Assembly: GCF_014655715.1 (NCBI RefSeq) | Contig: NZ_BNBM01000009.1 | Span: 62,001-126,000, forward strand | Direction: 5' to 3' | Source: Streptomyces lanatus | GTDB lineage: Bacteria > Actinomycetota > Actinomycetes > Streptomycetales > Streptomycetaceae | DNA length: 64,000 nucleotides | Position numbers and translations under genes: made by a program | Shown here: in pieces, positions 34,830-43,663 of the stretch | Layout: every line of letters starts with the position of its first letter | Numbering within the stretch: position 1 is the stretch's first letter | Notes under the pieces: generated by a model | Databases searched by the model: none | Told to the model about the DNA's origin: nothing | Seen by the model: only the letters and a program-made list of their open reading frames with translations

Positions 34830-36245
34830 ATGGATGTCAGGGAAACCCCGGCCACCGACACCTCTGCCGCCGCCCCTGCGGCAGTCTCGCGCCGGCTGCG
34901 GCTGATCACCGTCATCGCCACCTTCGGCGGACTGCTCTTCGGCTATGACACCGGCGTCATCAACGGCGCCCTGCCGTACATGACCGACGACCTCGGCCTG
35001 ACCGCGGTCACCGAGGGCATGGTCACCAGTTCGCTGCTGCTGGGTGCGGCCCTGGGCGCCGTCGCCGGTGGACGTCTGTCGGACGCGCGCGGACGGCGTC
35101 GTACGATCCTCGTCCTCGCGGTGGTGTTCTTCGTCGGCGCGCTCGGCTGCACGCTGGCGCCGACGACCGCCGTCATGGTCGTGGCCCGCTTCGTGCTGGG
35201 CCTCGCGGTGGGCGGTGCCTCGGTGACGGTGCCGGTCTATCTCGCGGAGGTCTCCCCCGCCGAGCGGCGGGGCGCGCTGGTCACCCGTAATGAACTGATG
35301 ATCGTCAGCGGCCAGTTGCTGGCGTTCACCTCCAACGCGATCATCGCCCGGGTGGGCGGCGAGTCCGGCGGGGTGTGGCGCTGGATGCTGGTCATCGCCA
35401 CGATCCCGGCCGTCGTGCTGTGGTTCGGCATGCTGGTGATGCCGGAGAGCCCCCGCTGGCTGGCCTCGCAGACCCGGTTCAACGAAGCCCTTGAGGTGCT
35501 GAAGCAGGTCAGGTCCCGGCAGCGGGCCGAGGCCGAGCTGGCCGAGGTGTCCGCGCTCGCAGTCAAAGAGGAGCAGGAGAAGCTCGGCGGCTGGCAGGAC
35601 ATGAAGGCCACGCCGTGGATCCGCAAGCTGATGTTCATCGGCTTCGGCATCGCCATCGTGCAGCAGATCACCGGCGTCAACACGATCATGTACTACGGCA
35701 CCCAGATCCTCACCGACGCCGGCTTCGCCTCCGACAGCGCGCTGACCGCCAACATCGCCAACGGCGTGATCTCGGTACTGGCCACCTTCGTCGGCATCTG
35801 GCTGCTCGGCCGGGTCAACCGCCGACCGATGCTGATGGTGGGCCAGATGGGCACCACCGCCGCCCTGTTGCTGATCGGCGTGTTCTCCCTGGTGCTGCCG
35901 TCCGGTGACGCCCGTGCCTACGCGGTGCTCGCCATGACGGTCACCTTCCTCGCCTTCCAGCAGGGCGCGATCTCGCCGGTGACCTGGCTGATGCTGTCGG
36001 AGATCTTCCCGATGCGGATGCGCGGCTTCGGCATGGGGGTCGCGGCCGTGGTGCTGTGGCTGACCAACTTCGTGATCGGTCTCGTCTTCCCGTCGCTGGT
36101 GTCCGGCATCGGGATCTCCAACACCTTCTTCCTGTTCGTGGTGGCGGGCCTCGCCTCGCTCACCTTCGTGAAGCTCTACGTCCCGGAGACGAAGGGCCGC
36201 TCGCTGGAAACCCTCGAAGCCGAACTCCGGGCGCGTTACTCCTAG
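34830..36245 (+). CDS. MFS sugar/cyclitol:proton symporter, IolT-like
   Basis: A 471-residue sugar-porter-family MFS protein with twelve predicted helices. Signatures include GGLLFGYDTGVINGALPYM in helix 1, GRLSDARGRRRTI in loop 2-3, VYLAEVSPAERRGALV, PESPRWLASQTRF after helix 6, IVQQITGVNTIMYYG in helix 7 and VPETKGRSLETLE at the C-terminus. These are the classical sugar-porter signatures and suit myo-inositol uptake in this operon. ATG 34830 follows GAGGAGG at good spacing; GTG 34815 overlaps the previous stop but has no room for a ribosome site. Confidence 0.88.
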   Translation: MDVRETPATDTSAAAPAAVSRRLRLITVIATFGGLLFGYDTGVINGALPYMTDDLGLTAVTEGMVTSSLLLGAALGAVAGGRLSDARGRRRTILVLAVVFFVGALGCTLAPTTAVMVVARFVLGLAVGGASVTVPVYLAEVSPAERRGALVTRNELMIVSGQLLAFTSNAIIARVGGESGGVWRWMLVIATIPAVVLWFGMLVMPESPRWLASQTRFNEALEVLKQVRSRQRAEAELAEVSALAVKEEQEKLGGWQDMKATPWIRKLMFIGFGIAIVQQITGVNTIMYYGTQILTDAGFASDSALTANIANGVISVLATFVGIWLLGRVNRRPMLMVGQMGTTAALLLIGVFSLVLPSGDARAYAVLAMTVTFLAFQQGAISPVTWLMLSEIFPMRMRGFGMGVAAVVLWLTNFVIGLVFPSLVSGIGISNTFFLFVVAGLASLTFVKLYVPETKGRSLETLEAELRARYS

Positions 36246-36263
36246 TTAGGACAGAGGAAAAAC

Positions 36264-37280
36264 ATGACTGTACGTGTAGGCGTCATCGGCGCCGGCTGGA
36301 TCGGCAAGGAGCACATCCGGCGCCTGACCGACACCGTCACCGGCGCCCGTGTCACCGCGGTCACCGACATCGACGCCGCCCGGGCCGAGGAGGCGGCGGC
36401 CCCGGTCGGCGCCCGGGTGCTGCCGGACGGCGCGGCCGTGATCGCGGCGGACGACGTCGACGCCGTCCTCGTGACGTCCTGGGGGCCGACCCACGCCGAG
36501 CATGTGCTGGGCGCCGTAGCAGCCGGGAAGCCGGTGTTCTGCGAGAAGCCGCTGGCCACGACCGCCGAGGACTGTCTGCGGATCGTCGAGGCCGAGGTCG
36601 CCCACGGTCGGCGCCTGGTCCAGGTCGGCTTCATGCGACGCTACGACGCCGGCTACCGGCAGATGAAGCAGGTCATCGACGCCGGCCGGATCGGCGAGCC
36701 GCTGATCGTGCACTGCGCCCACCGCAACCCGACCGTCCCGGAGTCCTACACCTCCGAGATGGCCGCCCTCGATACGGCCGTGCACGAGGTCGACGTACTG
36801 CGCTGGCTGCTGGACGACGAGATCGTGTCCACCCAGGTCATCACCCCGCGCGCCACGAGCAAGCGGTTCGCGCACCTGAAGGACCCGCAGATCATGCTCT
36901 TCGAGACCGCGAAGGGCGTGCGCATAGATCTGGAGGTCTTCGTCAACTGCCGGTACGGCTACGACATCCAGTGCGAGGCGGTCGGCGAGGAAGGCCTCGT
37001 GCGCCTCCCCGACCCCGCCGCGGTCGGCGTACGCACTGCCGCCCAGCACAGCACCGAGGTGCTGACGGACTGGGTGGGCCGTTTCCGGGACGCCTTCGAC
37101 ACCGAGTTCCGTGAGTGGATCACCGGCATCGCCGCCGGTGAGGAGCCCACCGGGCCGTCGGCCTGGGACGGCTATGCCGCCACCGTCATCACCGCCGCGA
37201 CCGTCGAGGCCCTGCACTCGGGCCGCGTCGTCCCCACCGACATCAAGCCCCGCCCCGCCTTCTACGGAGGTGCCGCGTGA
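36264..37280 (+). CDS. Gfo/Idh/MocA oxidoreductase, inositol 2-dehydrogenase-like
   Basis: A 338-residue NAD(P)-dependent dehydrogenase with Rossmann motif GVIGAGWIGKEHI, EKPLATTAEDC carrying the active-site Lys, and DTAVHEVDVLRWLL carrying the Asp/His pair typical of inositol dehydrogenases. The arginine-rich GFMRRYDAGYRQM segment also fits IolG. It would oxidise myo-inositol or scyllo-inositol to the inosose used by the IolE-like enzyme. It overlaps the IolH-like gene by ATGA. Confidence 0.85.
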   Translation: MTVRVGVIGAGWIGKEHIRRLTDTVTGARVTAVTDIDAARAEEAAAPVGARVLPDGAAVIAADDVDAVLVTSWGPTHAEHVLGAVAAGKPVFCEKPLATTAEDCLRIVEAEVAHGRRLVQVGFMRRYDAGYRQMKQVIDAGRIGEPLIVHCAHRNPTVPESYTSEMAALDTAVHEVDVLRWLLDDEIVSTQVITPRATSKRFAHLKDPQIMLFETAKGVRIDLEVFVNCRYGYDIQCEAVGEEGLVRLPDPAAVGVRTAAQHSTEVLTDWVGRFRDAFDTEFREWITGIAAGEEPTGPSAWDGYAATVITAATVEALHSGRVVPTDIKPRPAFYGGAA

Positions 37281-38143
37281 AGATCGCCCTCGACCCGTAC
37301 ATGTTCCGTGCCCTGCCCATCGACGCGATGGTGCGCACGGTCGCCGAACTCGGCTACGAGTACATCGAGTTGTCGCCCCGCGACGACTTCATGCCGTTCT
37401 TCCTGCACCCGCGGGCGGACGACGAGCGAGTCGCGGAGCTGAAGAACGCCCTGCGCACGCACGGCGTCCAGCTGTCCTCCGTGCTGCCGCTGTACAAGTG
37501 GTCCTCACCGGACGAGACGGAGCGGCGGACGGCCGTCCGCTACTGGAAGCGGATGATCGAGATCACCTCCGACCTCGGCTGTCAGCTGATGAACAGCGAG
37601 TTCAACGGCCGCCCCGAGCGCGCCGCCGAGAGCGAGGCGGCCTTCTGGCGCTCGCTGGAGGAGCTGCTCCCGGTGTTCGAGCGTGAAGGCATCGCTCTGA
37701 ACCTGGAGGCGCACCCGGACGACTTCTGCGAGGAGAACACCCCCGCGGTCGACCTGGTCCGCGCGATCAACAAGCCCTGGGTGAACTATCTGTACTGCGC
37801 CCCGCACTCGTTCCATCTCTCGGGCGCGGACCCGAGGGCGGACATCGCGGCGATGATGCGCTACGCCGGTGACAAGCTCCAGCATGTGCACATCGCGGAC
37901 TCCTTCAACCACAAGGGTTCCTCCGGGCTGCGCTACATCCTCAACCCGCCCGGCACCCCGGCCCGGATCCACCAGCACCTGGACATCGGGCAGGGCGAGG
38001 TCGACTGGGACGCCTTCTTCGGCACGCTGCGCGGGCTGGACTTCGACGGCGTCGCCACGGCCTGCGTCTTCGCCTGGGAGGAGCGGGCGAAGGAGTCCTC
38101 GGCGTTCATGCTGGACCGTATTCGCAAGGAGCTGGCCGCTTAG
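37277..38143 (+). CDS. IolH-like TIM-barrel protein
   Basis: A 288-residue xylose-isomerase-like barrel protein closely resembling Bacillus IolH as I remember it: MKIALDPYMFRALPIDAMVR, LGYEYIELSPRDDF, KRMIEITSDLGCQLMNSEF, ALNLEAHPDDFCEENTPAVD and PARIHQHLDIGQGEVDWDAF. Glu, Asp and His residues in these segments should form a metal site. Its precise reaction in inositol catabolism is unsettled. It overlaps iolG-like by ATGA and ends 2 bases before the stop of the convergent P450 gene. Confidence 0.78.
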   Translation: MKIALDPYMFRALPIDAMVRTVAELGYEYIELSPRDDFMPFFLHPRADDERVAELKNALRTHGVQLSSVLPLYKWSSPDETERRTAVRYWKRMIEITSDLGCQLMNSEFNGRPERAAESEAAFWRSLEELLPVFEREGIALNLEAHPDDFCEENTPAVDLVRAINKPWVNYLYCAPHSFHLSGADPRADIAAMMRYAGDKLQHVHIADSFNHKGSSGLRYILNPPGTPARIHQHLDIGQGEVDWDAFFGTLRGLDFDGVATACVFAWEERAKESSAFMLDRIRKELAA

Positions 38144-38145
38144 GG

Positions 38146-39372
38146 TCAGGCGGCCTTCAGCCGGAGCGGCAGCGTGCCGAGGCCGCTGAGGAAGTTGGAG
38201 TAGACGGGTGTCGCGGGGCCCGTCTGCTCCATCTCGGCCACGAGGTCCCGCAGGCCCGCCAGCACGGCCCCGATCTCCGCGCGGGCCAGATAGGCGCCGA
38301 GGCAGAAGTGGGGGCCGTAGGCGAAGGTGACGTGCTTGTTCGGGGTGCGGTCCAGACGTAGTTCGGCGGGTGTGTCGAAGACGCGCTCGTCGTGGTTGGC
38401 GGAGGCGTTCCACACGGTGACGATCTCGCCCGCCGCGACCGGCCGGCCGCCGATCTCGGTGGCGGCGGTCGCGGTGCGTCCGGCGTGCAGGGCCGGCGTC
38501 GTCCAGCGCAGGATCTCCTCGACGGCGGTGGCGATGCCGGCGTCGCCGCGCTTGAGGGCCTGCCATTGGTCGGGGTGTTCCAGCAGGGCGAGGGCGGCTC
38601 CGACCATGGACAGCCGAGCCGTCTCGTCGCCGCCGAGGATCAGGCTGTAGCAGTTGAGCATGATCTCGTCGTCGTCGAGCGGCAGCCCGTTCACCTCGCT
38701 CCCCGCCAGCAGGGCGATGACGTCGGAGTGGCCGCTGTCGCGCCGGTCGCGGGCGAGTTCGGCGAAGTAGAGCAGGATCTCGTTCTTGGCGATCCACGCG
38801 TCGGTCGCCGTGCTGTCCGCGTCGTGCGAGCCCAGCGCGGAGGAGGTCAGGCTCAGTACGTGGGCCCGGTCGCGGTCGGGGACACCGAGCAGGTCGCAGA
38901 TGGCGCCGAGGGGTATGCCGGCGGCCACGTCGGCCGCGAAGTCGCAGTTGCCCTGGTCCAGTGCGTCGCGCAGCAGCCGGTCCACCGTGCGCCGCACGCT
39001 CGCCACGATCGGCTCCAGCGCCCGCGGCGAGAACGCGGACATCAGCACACGGCGCAGCCCCGTGTGCCGGTCCCCGTCGGTGATGGCCAGCATGCGTCCG
39101 GCGGCTGTGTCACCACCGGCGAGCAGCGTCTCCAGGACGTTGCCGCCCTCGGAGGTGAAGCGGGCGCTGTCGCGGTAGACGGCGGTGACGTCGGCGTGCC
39201 GGGTCACCACCCAGAAGCCGGGCGCCGTGTCGGTCGCCGGGTTCCAGTGCACGGGCTGATGCTCTCTCAGATGCCGCCACACGGCGGACAGATCGCTCTC
39301 GGCGTGCAGCCGGGGATCGGCCAGGTCCAGTGTGCCGAGTTCTTCCGGCGCGATCGTCCGCCGCGTGGTCAT
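38146..39372 (-). CDS. Cytochrome P450 associated with the graspetide locus
   Basis: A 408-residue soluble bacterial P450 with the I-helix LILGGDETARLSM, K-helix EEILR and heme motif FAYGPHFCLGAYLAR (Cys ligand near residue 355). The overall layout resembles CYP105/107-like enzymes. It begins 30 bases after the ATP-grasp maturase gene with a strong GGGGAGGA site, so it is probably co-transcribed with the precursor and maturase. In context it may hydroxylate or otherwise oxidise the cyclised peptide; a ferredoxin gene is not nearby. The pairing could also be accidental. Confidence 0.85.
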   Translation of the reverse strand: MTTRRTIAPEELGTLDLADPRLHAESDLSAVWRHLREHQPVHWNPATDTAPGFWVVTRHADVTAVYRDSARFTSEGGNVLETLLAGGDTAAGRMLAITDGDRHTGLRRVLMSAFSPRALEPIVASVRRTVDRLLRDALDQGNCDFAADVAAGIPLGAICDLLGVPDRDRAHVLSLTSSALGSHDADSTATDAWIAKNEILLYFAELARDRRDSGHSDVIALLAGSEVNGLPLDDDEIMLNCYSLILGGDETARLSMVGAALALLEHPDQWQALKRGDAGIATAVEEILRWTTPALHAGRTATAATEIGGRPVAAGEIVTVWNASANHDERVFDTPAELRLDRTPNKHVTFAYGPHFCLGAYLARAEIGAVLAGLRDLVAEMEQTGPATPVYSNFLSGLGTLPLRLKAA

Positions 39373-39402
39373 CGCGTGTCCTCCCCTTGGCCGCTGCTCT
39401 CC

Positions 39403-40356
39403 TCAACGTAGTCGAACAGGGTTCCGGTCCGATCTCCATTGCGCCAGCCACAGGGCGACGGTCTCCGAGATCGGCTGCCCGGTCTCCAGCTCGACGAAGC
39501 CGAACTGGCCGCCCTGGTTGCACTCCAGGAACCACCAGATGCCGTCCTCGTCCTCGGCGAAGTCGAAGGCCGCGTACGCCAGTCCGGCCAGAGTGACGTA
39601 CTCGTGCACCGACTTGCCGATGCGCTCGGGGACCGGGACCGGCTCCCAACCCTGCCCGGTGTCGCCGTAGCGGCCGTCGACCTGGCCCGGTTCCGCGGTC
39701 TTGCGCGCGGCGAACAGCCGTGGCCCGACGCAGGTCAGGCGGATGTCGGCGCGCTTGGGGACGTAGCGCTGGAGCAGCGCGGGCCCGGCCGCGACGGCGG
39801 AGAAGTCCGCGTCGGGGCCGATGAGGGTGGTCGGCAGGGCCAGTGCCGGGTCGCCCGGCGGCGGGCCCGAGGCGGACTTCACCACGACGTCCCGGTGTTC
39901 CTCGACGAACTCGCGGGCCAGCCGGGGTGCCGTGGTGAAGACCGTCGGCGGTACGGCGAAGCCGCTGAGGTGGGCGACCCTCAGCTGCCAGGGCTTGAGC
40001 CGGGCCTGGTCGGCGCTGCGGGGATGGTTCATCCACCGTGCGGCGGCGGAGTGGAGCATCCCGTACAGCGCCTGTCGGGTCTCGGCGGTCAGCCAGGGCG
40101 AGGGGTCGGCCGCGTGGGCGGCCGGTTCGCCGGGTCTGCGCACCCAGATGGAGCGCAGGCCTCCCATGCTGAGCACATGTCCGTTGACGGACAGATGGCC
40201 GTCGAAGTCGCCGTGGGCGTAGTCGGCGGACAGCACGGCCTTGCCCGGCAGGTCGGCGGGGTCGAGGCGCAGCACGGGCGTCCCCGTCCCGTGCAGCTTC
40301 GACACCACCATGTCGGCGGTCACGTCCTCCTCGGACGTCAGGATCAGAACCGTCAT
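39403..40356 (-). CDS. ATP-grasp ribosomal peptide maturase (graspetide synthetase)
   Basis: A 317-residue ATP-grasp ligase of the streptomycete peptide-maturase type that forms omega-ester or omega-amide crosslinks between acidic and Ser/Thr/Lys side chains of a precursor. Visible features are N-terminal VLILTSEEDVTADMVVSKL, SIWVRRPGEP, MNHPRSADQARLKPWQL, ATP-binding VVVKSASGPP and the metal-binding WWFLECNQGGQFGFVE. It lies directly after the short precursor gene, the usual pairing. Confidence 0.87.
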   Translation of the reverse strand: MTVLILTSEEDVTADMVVSKLHGTGTPVLRLDPADLPGKAVLSADYAHGDFDGHLSVNGHVLSMGGLRSIWVRRPGEPAAHAADPSPWLTAETRQALYGMLHSAAARWMNHPRSADQARLKPWQLRVAHLSGFAVPPTVFTTAPRLAREFVEEHRDVVVKSASGPPPGDPALALPTTLIGPDADFSAVAAGPALLQRYVPKRADIRLTCVGPRLFAARKTAEPGQVDGRYGDTGQGWEPVPVPERIGKSVHEYVTLAGLAYAAFDFAEDEDGIWWFLECNQGGQFGFVELETGQPISETVALWLAQWRSDRNPVRLR

Positions 40357-40371
40357 GCGCGGCCCGGTTCG

Positions 40372-40563
40372 TCAGTCGTCGAAGTGGGTCGCGGACCCGG
40401 CGGTGGACGTCGTCGTGCCGACCGCGAGCAGGAGATCCGGGTCACTGACGGCGGGACGGCCGTTGGGCAGCATGTTCAGCTGTCGCGCCGGGTCGAAGTG
40501 ATACGGCGTCACCGCGGCGGAAATCCCTCTGGGCAAGGCGTACTTGAGGGTGAACGGTTGCAC
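40372..40563 (-). CDS. Putative ATP-grasp-modified RiPP precursor (graspetide)
   Basis: A 63-residue precursor. GTG 40563 is chosen because GGAGG lies 6 bases upstream; the open frame extends to 40728 without a better site. The leader QPFTLKYALPRGIS with TPYHFDPARQLNMLPNGRP resembles known streptomycete graspetide precursors (aromatic/Pro-rich start, then FDP and a DxxGRP-like segment). The C-terminal core, TTTSTAGSATHFDD, holds Thr/Ser hydroxyls and two terminal Asp residues suitable for ester linkages. It ends 15 bases before the maturase start. Confidence 0.82.
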   Translation of the reverse strand: MQPFTLKYALPRGISAAVTPYHFDPARQLNMLPNGRPAVSDPDLLLAVGTTTSTAGSATHFDD

Positions 40564-40600
40564 TTTAAACCTCCGTGTCGCGTTGCTTGAATTACCGTCA

Positions 40601-40621
40601 CTTACGCACGTCTTGCGTAAG
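40601..40621. promoter_or_regulatory. Inverted repeat upstream of the graspetide precursor
   Basis: CTTACGCA (40601-40608) and TGCGTAAG (40614-40621) are a perfect eight-base inverted repeat with a five-base spacer, 38 bases before the precursor start. Placement fits an operator at the promoter; the regulator is not identified. Confidence 0.55.
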
Positions 40622-40749
40622 GAATTCATCACTTTCCGCCACAACGGGGTGTTGGTCGTCACATCAGCATCACCGGTTGCACGCCTTCCCCGCGATTCGT
40701 TCATCGAAGGGAAGGCCGCAACCGTCACAGGTGCCGGTCGGTCAGCAGG

Positions 40750-41943
40750 TCAGCGGAACGCGCGCCGGTCCGCGTGCAGCGGGGCCGAGAGCCGGATGGT
40801 GATGAACTCGTTGTCGTCGGCCTTGCCCGCCGTACGGCCCGAGGAGAACGGGAAGTTGTTGTCGTTGAGGACCGCGAGCGTGCGGTCGTCGACCAGGTTG
40901 ACGTCCTCGATCGTCTGGAACGGGAAGCGGAACGTCTCCCCGGAGCCGCCGAGCCCCTTCGGGTCGGCGATGTCCAGCAGGTCGGCGACCAGGGTCTTGT
41001 CCATCAGGCCGTCGCCGTCACGGTCCCGGGTGTCGGCCAGGTAGATCCGCTTGAACTTCGCCGTGTCGCCCTGTCCGCCGTCCCGCTCGATCACCAGGAA
41101 CCGGTGCCGGTCCACGGCGATGGCGTCGCCGATGGCGTTCGCGGTCGACTCCAGGCGGTAGACGAACCGCTTCCCGGTGTACGCGCGCGTGCGCAGGTCG
41201 AACTCGCTGAACCGCAGGTCCCCGGGGGTGTCACCGTTGACCGTGCCTTCGAGCAGCGGATACAGGCGGCGGCCGTCGACGGAACGGACGAGGCCCTCGA
41301 AGCCCTTGCTGCCGGCGATGTCCGGCTGGGCGCCGTTCAGATACGGGTTCTCCGGCGCCTTCACCCCCTTGAGCGCGATCGGCGCCTCGAGCAGACGGCC
41401 CTTCGCGGAGAAGTGCAGCAGCCAGGGGCCGAACTCGTCGCCCATCCAGTACGTCCCGTCCGGCATCCGCTGGATCGACTCGACGTCGAAGTCGGCGCCG
41501 GTGAGCACCCGGTCGGCCCGGGTGAGCGGGAACGGCACATGGCGGTAGGGGTCGCTGAGGTTGAACCCGCCGAGCACCGCGACCTTCCCGGTGCGCGTGT
41601 CCGGCTTGATGCGATGGACGCGGAGCAGGAAGTCGGCGCTGTTGGCCTTGTTGCCGTAGCCGTTGTCCGACAGCACCTCGAAGGTGCCGTCACGCCGGTT
41701 GACGACTCCGCTGAAGCCCTGCACCGGCTGATGCGCGAACGGCGCCGCGATCCCGTTGAAGGGGCCCGCGCCGATGGCGGCACCGGACGGCTCGCTGCCC
41801 GGCACGAACGTCTCGGCCGGCAGCACCGCGAAGCCGGTGAGCGTGGCCCGGCCGAAGCCCTGTCCGCCGGGGTGGGCCACGGCGGGGGACGCGAGGCCGA
41901 AGGTGAGTGCCGCGGCACTGACCATGATCGAAATTCTTCTCAT
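40750..41943 (-). CDS. Secreted esterase-like phytase-family protein
   Basis: A 397-residue exported protein. The signal peptide is RRISIMVSAAALTFGLASPAVAHP (cut after AHA-type site), and the mature part matches phytase-like esterase proteins: GFSGVVNRRDGTFEVLSDNG, GADFDVESIQRMPDGTYW then GDEFGPWLLHF, KGFEGLVRSVDGRRLYPLLE and a C-terminal TIEDVNLVDDRTLAVLNDNN. Beta-propeller folds with metal-binding Asp/Asn turns are typical. The substrate is unknown. ATG 41943 is picked at the signal peptide; no strong ribosome site is visible and an in-frame GTG lies 6 bases upstream. Confidence 0.8.
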   Translation of the reverse strand: MRRISIMVSAAALTFGLASPAVAHPGGQGFGRATLTGFAVLPAETFVPGSEPSGAAIGAGPFNGIAAPFAHQPVQGFSGVVNRRDGTFEVLSDNGYGNKANSADFLLRVHRIKPDTRTGKVAVLGGFNLSDPYRHVPFPLTRADRVLTGADFDVESIQRMPDGTYWMGDEFGPWLLHFSAKGRLLEAPIALKGVKAPENPYLNGAQPDIAGSKGFEGLVRSVDGRRLYPLLEGTVNGDTPGDLRFSEFDLRTRAYTGKRFVYRLESTANAIGDAIAVDRHRFLVIERDGGQGDTAKFKRIYLADTRDRDGDGLMDKTLVADLLDIADPKGLGGSGETFRFPFQTIEDVNLVDDRTLAVLNDNNFPFSSGRTAGKADDNEFITIRLSAPLHADRRAFR

Positions 41944-42007
41944 GACGCGCACAGTAAGAGCATCGGGTGACGGGTGCGCCAACGATTGCCAACGAGGTTC
42001 GAACACC

Positions 42008-43564
42008 TCAGGGCGTCGGCATCCCCCCACCCTGGAGCCGCTCCAGGTCGGAGGGCCGGACCTGGATGACGAGCAGGGCGATCACCGCGGCGATGGCGGT
42101 GAAGATCGCGGCCGCGATGAAGGCGGCGGAGACTCCGGAGGCGAGGATCTCGTCGGCGTACTGGGCCGGGAGCCGGCCGGTGCGTTCGAACTGGAGCCGT
42201 TCCAGTGGGGTCGCCTGGGACAGGAACGCGGGGATCTGCTTGTCGGCCTCGTTGTTGCTGGCCGTGCCGAACGTCGTGACCAGGATGGACAGTCCGAGGG
42301 ATCCGCCGACCTGCTGGGTGGCGTTGAGCAGGCCGGAGGCGGCGCCGGTCTCCTGGACGGTGACATTGGACAGCGCCATCAGGGTCAGGGACACGAACTC
42401 CATGCCCATGCCGAGGCTGAAGACGAGGATCGGGCCGAGGATGCTGCCGAGGTAGGTGGAGTCGACGTCGGTCAGGGTCAGCCAGCCCAGTCCCGCGGCG
42501 GCCAAAATCGCGCCCGTCACCATGAACGGCTTGGGCCCGTACTTCGGCAGGAGCTGGGAGGCGAGCCCCGCGCCCACCGCGATGACGGCGCTCACCGGGA
42601 GGAAGGCGAGGCCGGTGCGGAGCGGGCTGAAGTCCAGCACGTTCTGCGCGAAGAGCGTGAGGAAGAAGAACATGCCGAAGATCGCGGCGGCCAGGCTCAG
42701 CATGATGCCGTACGTGCCGGCGCGGTTGCGGTCGGCGAACATGTGCAGGGGCGTGATCGGCTGTCTGGAGCGCTGCTCGACCAGGACGAACAGGATCAGG
42801 AAGACGACGGCCGCCCCGAACGAGCCCAGGGTGACCGGATCCCGCCAGCCGTCCTGCGCGGCCCGGATGAACCCGTACACCAGCAGCACCATGCCGATGG
42901 TGGAGGTCATCGCGCCCGCGATGTCGAAGTGCCCGGGGTGGCGCTCGGACTCCCGGATCCAGCGCGGGGTGGCGAGCACGATGAGCAGCCCGATGGGCAC
43001 GTTGACGAACAGCACCCAGCGCCAGTTGAGCCACTCCACGAGGATCCCGCCGGCCAGCAGCCCGATCGCGCCACCGCCCGCGGAGACCGCGGCGAAGACG
43101 CCGAACGCCCGGTTGCGTTCAGGGCCTTCACGGAACGTCGTGCTGATCAGGGCGAGGGAGGTCGGGGACGCGATGGCGCCACCGACACCCTGGAGGGCGC
43201 GGGCGGCGAGGAGCTGCCAGGAGTTCTGCGACAGTCCGCCGAGCAGCGAGGCGAGGACGAACAGCAGGACGCCGAAGACGAACACCCGCCGTCTGCCGAG
43301 GATGTCGCCCATCCTGCCGCCGAGCAGCAGCAGTCCGCCGAAAGTGAGCGTGTAGGCGTTGACCACCCAGGACAGGCTCGTCGTGGAGAAGTCGAGGGAG
43401 CGCTGGATGTCCGGCAGGGCGATGTTCACGATGGTGATGTCGAGCACCACCATCAGCTGGCAGGACGCGATGACCAGCAACGCCATACCGCTGCCACGGC
43501 CCTCGCTCCGCTCCGTCTCCTGCGGGCTGGTCCGTGCTTCGGGTGTCGGCTCCGGATTGCTCAT
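42008..43564 (-). CDS. DHA2-family MFS drug-efflux transporter
   Basis: A 518-residue protein with 14 predicted helices. Motif A is GGRMGDILGRRRVF, the helix-1 motif D is QLMVVLDITIVNIALPDIQR and helix 5 carries the antiporter signature region GGGAIGLLAGGILVEWLNWR, as in EmrB/QacA exporters. A charged N-terminus precedes helix 1. ATG 43564 starts close to it; GTG 43609 is possible. The substrate cannot be told from sequence. It lies between the esterase and an unusual P450, all on the same strand but not tightly spaced. Confidence 0.88.
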   Translation of the reverse strand: MSNPEPTPEARTSPQETERSEGRGSGMALLVIASCQLMVVLDITIVNIALPDIQRSLDFSTTSLSWVVNAYTLTFGGLLLLGGRMGDILGRRRVFVFGVLLFVLASLLGGLSQNSWQLLAARALQGVGGAIASPTSLALISTTFREGPERNRAFGVFAAVSAGGGAIGLLAGGILVEWLNWRWVLFVNVPIGLLIVLATPRWIRESERHPGHFDIAGAMTSTIGMVLLVYGFIRAAQDGWRDPVTLGSFGAAVVFLILFVLVEQRSRQPITPLHMFADRNRAGTYGIMLSLAAAIFGMFFFLTLFAQNVLDFSPLRTGLAFLPVSAVIAVGAGLASQLLPKYGPKPFMVTGAILAAAGLGWLTLTDVDSTYLGSILGPILVFSLGMGMEFVSLTLMALSNVTVQETGAASGLLNATQQVGGSLGLSILVTTFGTASNNEADKQIPAFLSQATPLERLQFERTGRLPAQYADEILASGVSAAFIAAAIFTAIAAVIALLVIQVRPSDLERLQGGGMPTP

Positions 43565-43663
43565 GGCATAGCCGTGGGCGGGTGTCAGGTGGCTGGTTCC
43601 CGCCACCATTCGACGGTACGCCGGTGCCGGACGGGCCTCCAGTCGATCAACCGCCGCCGGGGA

